Assembly: GCF_034479615.1 (NCBI RefSeq)
Contig: NZ_CP140255.1
Span: 4,278,001-4,342,000 of the forward strand
Source: Vreelandella neptunia
GTDB lineage: Bacteria > Pseudomonadota > Gammaproteobacteria > Pseudomonadales > Halomonadaceae
DNA: 64,000 nucleotides
Reading direction: 5' to 3'
Shown here: positions 63,592 to 64,000 of the stretch, one piece after another
How the letters are laid out: the number at the start of each line of letters is the position of its first letter
Position numbering within the stretch: the stretch's first letter is position 1
Position numbers and translations under genes: made by a program
The notes under the pieces: generated by a model
Told to the model about the DNA's origin: nothing
Seen by the model: the letters and a program-made list of their open reading frames with translations, nothing else
Databases searched by the model: none

Positions 63592-64000
63592 ATGATCAAC
63601 GTTATCGGCTCTCGAGTGGTTCTCACTTCTCAAATAAAGATCTCAGAACAGATAGCGAGCACTGTTAGAAAAACATTATTTGGGCGCCCTCCCTTATTGC
63701 AAGATGCACGCGACTTAACTGACGAAGCCATCATTATGGCAATTCTTCTATCACCGCCAATTGTTTATGAGAAAAAGAGCCTAGTCGGCAAAAGGCTCTA
63801 TATATGTATTGCCAACTTCCGATCTCTTCAGCTTGCTGGACTACTACCTGGCTCTTCAAAAATCAGAGTCAATCTTATTGAGCCACCCTCTCATTTTAAT
63901 ATTGACTCGGTGTCACTCATGTTAAATATGATCAGTGATCTGGCTTTATCTTTAGATCCCGATAAAGCAGGACCATATTTTTTAGAGCTTCGAAACCATG
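63592..64000 (+). CDS. Unrecognised protein, 5' part only
   Basis: An ATG at 63592, just after an in-frame TAG at 63577, opens a frame that runs off the window after 136 codons. It reads MINVIGSRVVLTSQIKISEQ, then RRPPLLQDARDLTDEA-like and LYICIANFRSLQLAGLLPGS, with mixed helix and strand character and no signal peptide. I do not recognise the family; the coding signal is fair but the gene is AT-rich. Confidence 0.5.
   Translation, partial: MINVIGSRVVLTSQIKISEQIASTVRKTLFGRPPLLQDARDLTDEAIIMAILLSPPIVYEKKSLVGKRLYICIANFRSLQLAGLLPGSSKIRVNLIEPPSHFNIDSVSLMLNMISDLALSLDPDKAGPYFLELRNH

Overview
The window looks like an accessory-rich chromosomal stretch of a gammaproteobacterium. A Halomonas/Halomonadaceae-type host is my best guess, from the MvaT-type H-NS protein, the codon use, the abundance of TRAP and betaine-type transport genes and the style of amino-acid catabolism. 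No 16S rRNA or housekeeping marker is present, so this is inference.

Left end, 1-5.9 kb, probably older chromosome. It holds the end of a periplasmic metal/cobalamin-type binding protein, a membrane sensor histidine kinase, a receiver-DUF3369-GGDEF-EAL protein and an MvaT-like nucleoid protein.

6.0-20.95 kb is a compact catabolic block. Two GlxA/AraC-type regulators and two gamma-butyrobetaine-hydroxylase-like dioxygenases frame a run of plus-strand genes: dioxygenase, HD-domain oxygenase of the PhnZ/TmpB kind, AruI-like ThDP decarboxylase, betaine-type binding protein, class II aldolase, AruH-like arginine:pyruvate transaminase, a complete basic-amino-acid ABC transporter and an aldehyde dehydrogenase. 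The arginine transaminase route (arginine, 2-ketoarginine, 4-guanidinobutyraldehyde, 4-guanidinobutyrate) can be read from it. The oxygenase pair, betaine-type binding protein and aldolase imply further chemistry that I cannot name.

20.95-35.5 kb begins with a dead IS5-type element. A minus-strand operon for the lower lysine/2-aminoadipate pathway follows (aminotransferase, YdiJ-type D-2-hydroxyglutarate dehydrogenase, HglS-type 2-oxoadipate dioxygenase/decarboxylase). Divergent from it is a TAXI-TRAP transporter with a LysR gene. The binding protein appears circularly permuted, and the permease has its start separated from its body by an A9 tract. Small membrane proteins and decayed IS30 and IS110 elements complete this part.

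35.5-64 kb is an insertion-sequence-rich island. It contains IS1380, two IS3-type, IS5 and IS1182 elements and many fragments. Between them lie a PDZ-like membrane protein, an FtrA-like regulator with a secreted MBL hydrolase and an isochorismatase-like hydrolase, a short tyrosine recombinase and a chemoreceptor. A second catabolic unit (class III aminotransferase, semialdehyde dehydrogenase, GntR regulator, FAD amine oxidase, DctPQM TRAP transporter) carries nearly identical palindromes at both of its ends. It is followed by a Xre/MbcA antitoxin with a ruined RES toxin and by several single-helix microprotein genes.

Three copies of the same tRNA-Arg 3'-end sequence, all in one orientation at about 5.99, 20.95 and 35.53 kb, suggest that the accessory blocks accreted one after another at a tRNA-Arg(CCG) gene. 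No intact tRNA, rRNA or CRISPR array was found.
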